Below, piece by piece: positions 62,768-64,000 of a stretch of DNA of 64,000 bases. The notes beneath the pieces are model-generated. The model saw only the letters and a program-made list of their open reading frames with translations, was not told the origin of the DNA and searched no databases. This DNA is from Polyangiaceae bacterium. GTDB taxonomy: Bacteria; Myxococcota_A; Polyangia; Polyangiales; Polyangiaceae. Location of the stretch: contig JAICTZ010000011.1 of NCBI GenBank assembly GCA_025936115.1, positions 62,001 to 126,000 on the forward strand, written 5' to 3'. The first letter of the stretch is position 1. Each line of letters begins with the position of its first letter. Both the position numbers and the translations under genes were made by a program.

Positions 62768-63955
62768 TCATGTGGACAAATCAATTTGATTATCCAGCAG
62801 CACGGCGCCCTGCTCGACGACCGTCTCGCCGGCTTTGAGCCCCTGCAGCACCGTGACGCGCCCGTCACGCTCCGCGCCGGCGACGATGTTGCGCTTGACG
62901 AAATGCCCCGGGCTCTCGAGCACGTACGCGTATTGCTTCGGTCCGTCCGAGACGACCGCCGACGCCGCCATTTCGACCGTGCCCGACGTGGGTTCGGTGA
63001 GAAAGCGCACCTCGGCGAACATGTTGGGTCGCATGCGAAGGTCCGGGTTTTGAAGCTTCACGCGCACCGACACCGTGTGCCGCTCCGGGTCGACCACCGA
63101 TGAAACCCGCTCGACGGGCGCGTCGAGCGAAAAGCCGGGCAAAGACGGGCTCGTCACGCGCGCCTTGGTGCCGGTCACGACACCGTTCGCGTCCGCTTCG
63201 AACAGATCCGCCATCACCCAGACCATGTCGAGCTCGGCGACGCTCACGAGGCTGTCGTCGGTCGTCACCTGCTGCCCGGGCAGCACGTTCTTTTCGATGA
63301 TGACGCCGTCGCGCGGCGCGACGACGGTGAACTCGTTTTCGCCGCGCGTCGAAACCTTGAGTGACGAGAGCTTCATCTGCGCGAGCCTGAGCGCGAGCTC
63401 CGCCTGCTTTGCTTGCTGATCGCTCTCGAGCTCGTCCTTGGCCGGCAGCGCGCGCGCATCGACCATCGCTTTGACGCGTTCGTACGCGGCGCGGGCGACC
63501 TGCAGATCGACGGCAGCCTTCTGCTGCTCGGCACGGAGCGCGGCGATGTCGGGGCTCGCGACGGCGAAGAGCGGCGCGCCCGCCTTCACGCTCTGCCCGA
63601 GCTCGACCGATACCGTCGTGACGCGGCCCGCGAGCGGCGAGCCGACACGCGACGCGACCGCTTCGTCGACACGAAAGCGCGCCGGAAACGCCTCGGTCCA
63701 GCGCTCGCCGGGCGGCGCCACCTTGCCGAGCTTGATGGCCTTCCACTGCGGCGCGCCGCTTTCGAGCGTGATGCCGTTCTTGTCGACGTGCATGCCCGCG
63801 GGCGGCGCCGGTTCGTCGGGGACGCGACGGTGGAACATCAACGCTCCCACCACGGCCACGACACTGACGACGCACGCGGCGACGAGACCGGGCAGGCGCT
63901 GTCGCCGGTCGGCGCGTGTCAGTGAAACGGAGCGAGACGAGGCGGGAATGGTCAT
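62768..63955 (-). CDS. RND efflux periplasmic adaptor (HlyD/CusB family)
   Basis: 395 aa. Anchor helix LVAACVVSVVAVVGALMF, then membrane-fusion architecture: a barrel/lipoyl half (RVGSPLAGRVTTVSVELGQSVKAG), an alpha-hairpin (LRAEQQKAAVDLQVARAAYERVKAMVDAR), the second lipoyl half (TVVAPRDGVIIEKNVLPGQQVT), and a C-terminal beta domain (VEMAASAVVSDGPKQYAYV). It links the pump to an outer-membrane channel. The ATG overlaps the previous gene's stop (ATGA). Confidence 0.93.
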   Translation of the reverse strand: MTIPASSRSVSLTRADRRQRLPGLVAACVVSVVAVVGALMFHRRVPDEPAPPAGMHVDKNGITLESGAPQWKAIKLGKVAPPGERWTEAFPARFRVDEAVASRVGSPLAGRVTTVSVELGQSVKAGAPLFAVASPDIAALRAEQQKAAVDLQVARAAYERVKAMVDARALPAKDELESDQQAKQAELALRLAQMKLSSLKVSTRGENEFTVVAPRDGVIIEKNVLPGQQVTTDDSLVSVAELDMVWVMADLFEADANGVVTGTKARVTSPSLPGFSLDAPVERVSSVVDPERHTVSVRVKLQNPDLRMRPNMFAEVRFLTEPTSGTVEMAASAVVSDGPKQYAYVLESPGHFVKRNIVAGAERDGRVTVLQGLKAGETVVEQGAVLLDNQIDLST

Positions 63956-64000
63956 GGTTTGCCTTGAGGAGCCGTGGGATTCAGACCGAGCACACGATTG
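63952..64000 (-). CDS. C-terminal end of an upstream operon gene, probably the TolC-type channel
   Basis: The last 15 codons (NRVLGLNPTAPQGKP, then TGA overlapping the adaptor ATG) belong to a gene running off the window end. By operon logic (channel-adaptor-pump) it is likely CzcC/TolC-like, but the visible piece carries no domain. Confidence 0.4.
   Translation of the reverse strand, partial: NRVLGLNPTAPQGKP

Overview
The window is GC-rich throughout and reads as a chromosome segment of a Myxococcota bacterium, most likely Polyangia/Sorangiineae. The grounds are four Pkn-type Ser/Thr kinases, an FHA-domain sigma54 activator lying between two of them, a CarD/CdnL regulator, many lipoproteins with Gly/Thr/Ala-rich low-complexity tails, GTG and TTG starts, and operons whose stop and start codons overlap (NTGA). 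The lineage is an inference. No rRNA, tRNA, CRISPR array, prophage or intact IS was seen.

Layout. 1-4260 (minus): a toluene/phenol-type soluble diiron monooxygenase operon in tmoABCDE order, every junction overlapping by 4 nt, followed by a PAS-HisKA_2 sensor kinase cut by the window edge. 4437-6753: VOC protein, DUF167 protein, MFS transporter, GNAT enzyme. 6956-9480: two lipoproteins (one with two CxxCH haem sites) and NagZ. 9510-14280: kinase, FHA-sigma54 activator, kinase. 14483-17759: Eis-like acetyltransferase and a MauG-like dihaem lipoprotein. 17793-23007: ACT protein, kinase with cobalamin adenosyltransferase, CarD, a lipoprotein and HU/IHF. 23087-27243: two large polytopic GT-C-like proteins. 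27404-31045: GAF protein and membrane histidine kinase. 31035-36245: M23 peptidase, TPR protein, a 58-aa zinc-ribbon protein, a CBM3-like lipoprotein with tandem repeats, LipB. 36276-40260: REC-GAF-HD-GYP regulator, CPBP protease, an orphan sigma factor and a Cys-rich lipoprotein.

40261-45671 holds an unusual 200-bp array of six hairpins and then the tRNA-modification/proteostasis cluster mnmA-lipoprotein-small Cys protein-tilS-ftsH. 45776-45893 is the scar of a Uma2 gene. 45927-51855: DUF4920 lipoprotein, CCA-adding-type enzyme, a PEGA-domain kinase and a LolC/E-type permease. 51866-56102: response regulator and a four-gene operon built around an ABC-ATPase-like protein that has lost nearly every catalytic motif. 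56197-57952: ECF sigma, NrsF-like anti-sigma and a TlpA-like thioredoxin. 58078-64000: OmpA-like lipoprotein, a stand-alone Fis-type HTH protein and a heavy-metal RND efflux operon with an extra 96-aa gene.

The observations I would follow first are the hairpin-array element (40438-40637), the pseudo-ABC operon (52672-55316), the sensor kinase translationally coupled to the monooxygenase (1-4260), and the extra gene in the metal-efflux operon together with its short sequence match at 40.3 kb.
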